From a virus, in IMG/VR virus record IMGVR_UViG_3300032278_000116, positions 1-24,410 of that record: a stretch of DNA of 24,410 nucleotides; one strand, given 5' to 3'. The notes below the pieces were generated by a model. That model was given only the letters and a program-made list of their open reading frames with translations. It was not told the DNA's origin and ran no database searches. Of the stretch, positions 22,836 through 24,410 are shown one piece after another. Every line of letters starts with the position of its first letter. Position 1 is the stretch's first letter. The position numbers and the translations under genes were made by a program.

Positions 22836-23186
22836 ATGAAAGTTATATTAAATCTTCCATGCGAATTGGAAGAAGTACAAAAAAAATTATTTTTGCTGGC
22901 TCAGTCCGACTGGCACTCTTTGAGTCGCAAAGTCAGTGAAGAATTCTACGACAAAGACGGCGAGCTGTCAGCACCGGAGCTTTTTAAGCTAATCGGTATG
23001 ATTCGCGGGTCTCTGGTGGAGCTTGACACCAAGCTGGACCAGTACGTGGAGTTGCTTAAGGAACAGCAAGCTACGCTTCTGGGCATTGGTGCATCTGAAG
23101 CAGCAGAAACTCCAGCCCCCGAGCTGGCGCAGGAAGCCCACGATAATTATCATGACGGCAACGGCTTACCGACCGGGTCGGAGTAA
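22836..23186 (+). CDS. Unknown helical protein, possible coiled coil
   Basis: A 116-residue protein starting three bases after the previous stop, with AGAGGA upstream. A short strand (MKVILNLP) precedes a helical region, and ELDTKLDQYVELLKEQQATLL has a heptad-like hydrophobic spacing consistent with a short coiled coil. The end is low-complexity Ala/Glu/Pro then Gly/Asp (ETPAPELAQEAHDNYHDG). No family is recognised. It belongs to the operon led by 22038. Confidence 0.68.
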   Translation: MKVILNLPCELEEVQKKLFLLAQSDWHSLSRKVSEEFYDKDGELSAPELFKLIGMIRGSLVELDTKLDQYVELLKEQQATLLGIGASEAAETPAPELAQEAHDNYHDGNGLPTGSE

Positions 23187-23191
23187 TTCAA

Positions 23192-23428
23192 ATGACTCTC
23201 AAGAAGGGTGAATTGGTGTATGTACCTGCAGGAGTAACACTTCATCAGGATGATCCCGAATTCCTTGGCGTGGTCGCGAATCATGTCTGCCTAGAAGAAC
23301 CAAGATACCTACTTTGTCTCGGTGACGTTAAACCGAATAAGGTTGCGGTAGTGTATGAGGGCGCAAAATGGCTAGCTAAGGAACGAGATATTTATCAAGT
23401 AAGCGAAAGGGAAGATTATGATCGTTAA
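23192..23428 (+). CDS. Small SH3-like beta-barrel protein
   Basis: A 78-residue all-beta-looking protein: KKGELVYVPAGVTL, then EFLGVVANHV, YLLCLGDV, KVAVVYEGAKWLAKERDIYQV. The opening KGELVYVP and closing EGAKWLAKERDIY fit a recurrent small phage family with a KOW/SH3-type barrel, recalled and not searched. Its last part parallels the C-terminal domain of the 22038 product (FGGTKPLTVEERDI). The end overlaps the next gene by 11 bases. Function unknown. Confidence 0.72.
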   Translation: MTLKKGELVYVPAGVTLHQDDPEFLGVVANHVCLEEPRYLLCLGDVKPNKVAVVYEGAKWLAKERDIYQVSEREDYDR

Positions 23429-23690
23429 ATTTACCGAGGTTTATTCGAATACAACGACAACCTTCAAGTTAAGGGAGGTGGGCGTTAACCCGTCCTTCGT
23501 CGTTTGTACAAGGATGGATGATACCATGTTGGGAAACCTGAGAGAGGGGCGACTTCCCGAGGGGCTAGATGAAAGACAGGAGTTCACCAAGATCATCCTA
23601 GACAGAGGTCACGGATATAGTATTACTGTGGTGGGTGATACAGAAACAGTGAATAAACAGCTAAGCAAAAAAGTCTTACTTAAGGGGTAA
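23418..23690 (+). CDS. Unknown small protein
   Basis: A 90-residue protein from ATG 23418 with AAAGGGAAGA upstream, starting inside the previous gene. Alternating hydrophobic stretches (IVKFTEVYSNTTTTFKL, PSFVVCTR, GYSITVVGD) suggest a mostly beta fold, with a central acidic loop (EGRLPEGLDERQEF) and a Lys-rich end. No family or motif is recognised. It ends three bases before the glutaredoxin gene and its stop region holds that gene's ribosome binding site (AAGGGG). Confidence 0.68.
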   Translation: MIVKFTEVYSNTTTTFKLREVGVNPSFVVCTRMDDTMLGNLREGRLPEGLDERQEFTKIILDRGHGYSITVVGDTETVNKQLSKKVLLKG

Positions 23691-23693
23691 ACA

Positions 23694-23987
23694 ATGGCAC
23701 ATTCTTATTTTCATATATACGGCAAGCAGAGATGTAAATTTTGTAGCAAAGCCAAGAAACTTCTCAAGGACGAATCCGTGGAGTTTATTTGGTCTGACAT
23801 GACCAGAGCCAAACCAACATTGGAGATTCTTAAGGGCTGGACAACTTGGGAGACCGTACCACTGGTATTTCATATTCTGGGCGAAAAGCAATATTTTGTT
23901 GGCGGCTGCTCTGAACTGGAATCTTATTTGCGAGGAGAAGAGAGTGAAGAAGTCGAAGAAGTCGAAGAAAAATCCCCCGAAGAGTGA
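23694..23987 (+). CDS. Glutaredoxin
   Basis: A 97-residue cytoplasmic thiol-disulphide oxidoreductase. YFHIYGKQRCKFCSKAKKLL carries the CxxC (CKFC) at the N-terminus of helix 1, TVPLVF is the cis-Pro loop that binds glutathione or the partner, and FVGGCSELESYL is the GG-x-dL segment of the family. It is a plausible electron donor for the class II ribonucleotide reductase, whose C-terminal cysteines need recycling. The C-terminal 20 residues are acidic (EESEEVEEVEEKSPEE) and lie in the part that overlaps the next gene by 44 bases in another frame. Confidence 0.92.
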   Translation: MAHSYFHIYGKQRCKFCSKAKKLLKDESVEFIWSDMTRAKPTLEILKGWTTWETVPLVFHILGEKQYFVGGCSELESYLRGEESEEVEEVEEKSPEE

Positions 23988-24410
23988 GGAGGGATTGAAC
24001 GGAGTTCCCTGTGAATTCCGACAAATTCAAGAATGGGTTTCACTGCCCGCCTCCGATAGTGAAAAAAAGAGAGCAGGTAGATATTCGGGGAGCGTTCATC
24101 GCATTCCCGGCTTCGGGCATAAGAAGTGGGTTGTGCTGGCATACCTAGATATTCCAGATTTACCTCTTCGTATGGCTCAGGGAACCACGGAGAGGGAGGT
24201 GCTGGAAGGGTGTGTTGAGTTCCTGAACCAGCCGCCTCCACGTCAAAAATATCAGAGGCGTAATCGGAAGCCACTTTACGGAATTTTGGAGTTGTTGTCA
24301 TATAAGTTTATTGACAAGGGTGACGACAGAGTTTGTTGCGTGAGCCTCGTGACAGATCAGAGAAAAAACAAGAACTTTTGGGGTGCCGGTCAAACTGCCA
24401 TAGGCAGGGC
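23944..24410 (+). CDS. Unknown protein, 3' end outside window
   Basis: Open frame from GTG 23944 to the window end with no stop (155 complete codons). GAGGAG at 23932-23937 gives a good ribosome binding site 6 bases before the GTG. The first residues are very basic (KKSKKSKKNPPK), followed by a mixed domain: REFIQEW-like FRQIQEWVSLPASD, YSGSVHRIPGFGHKKWVVL, then EVLEGCVEFLNQPPPRQKYQRR and a beta-rich end (DRVCCVSLVTDQRKNKNFWG). The Arg/Lys-rich composition suggests a nucleic-acid-binding protein, but no family is recognised. It overlaps glutaredoxin by 44 bases. Confidence 0.7.
   Translation, partial: MKKSKKSKKNPPKSEEGLNGVPCEFRQIQEWVSLPASDSEKKRAGRYSGSVHRIPGFGHKKWVVLAYLDIPDLPLRMAQGTTEREVLEGCVEFLNQPPPRQKYQRRNRKPLYGILELLSYKFIDKGDDRVCCVSLVTDQRKNKNFWGAGQTAIGR
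23946..23972 (+). repeat. GAAGAAGTC repeat shared by two overlapping genes
   Basis: Two exact 9-base units (23946-23954, 23955-23963) and a degenerate third lie in the overlap. Read in the glutaredoxin frame they give acidic EEV repeats; in the downstream frame they give basic KKS repeats. Confidence 0.85.

Overview
The window is a stretch of a large tailed double-stranded DNA phage genome, probably one infecting a Gram-negative bacterium. All about 29 credible genes lie on the + strand with almost no intergenic space, and neighbours commonly overlap by 4-40 bases. The content mixes phage replication genes, virus-borne nucleotide metabolism genes, a phage chaperonin pair and an endolysin, with no bacterial housekeeping block. 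I found no tRNA, rRNA, insertion sequence, integrase or CRISPR array. I cannot name the phage or host; several small families look like those seen in large marine myoviruses, which is recollection and not a search result.

Block 1 (1-7468) is replication and dNTP supply: a 5'-truncated RecA/UvsX recombinase, a FEN/T5-type 5' nuclease, a DnaB-type helicase, a monomeric B12-dependent (class II) ribonucleotide reductase, a small helical protein, a GroES-like co-chaperonin, and a coupled pair with a possible dinucleotide-binding protein followed by a possible nucleotidyltransferase.

Block 2 (7478-13915) starts at a near-consensus sigma70 promoter. It encodes a family C DNA polymerase (DnaE type) with an in-frame TAA in its PHP domain, dUTPase, a CHWC thioredoxin-like protein, a Dam-type adenine methyltransferase, a CBS-less IMP dehydrogenase/GMP reductase-family enzyme, a possible ribbon-helix-helix protein, and a Cys-rich protein with a sigma70 region 4-like helix-turn-helix.

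Block 3 (14031-20278) looks virion- or host-takeover-related: an acidic protein with a fresh 30-bp tandem duplication, a membrane-anchored small protein, a P-loop kinase-like protein, two small unknowns (one with an AT-hook), a ClpP-type peptidase with a substituted catalytic Asp, a peptidoglycan amidase endolysin, and a 597-residue protein with possible nuclease features. The P-loop and 597-residue proteins begin with short helices resembling T4 capsid-targeting/prohead-cleavage signals, which is the basis of the main hypothesis.

Block 4 (20284-24410) starts with its own promoter before GroEL. A second TTGACA/TAATAT promoter drives a repeat protein, small unknowns (at least one SH3-like), a glutaredoxin and a 3'-truncated gene that starts inside the glutaredoxin gene. 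The reductase, dUTPase, purine enzyme and two redox proteins together form a dNTP supply module for the phage polymerase; GroES and GroEL, about 14.6 kb apart, form a phage chaperonin system.
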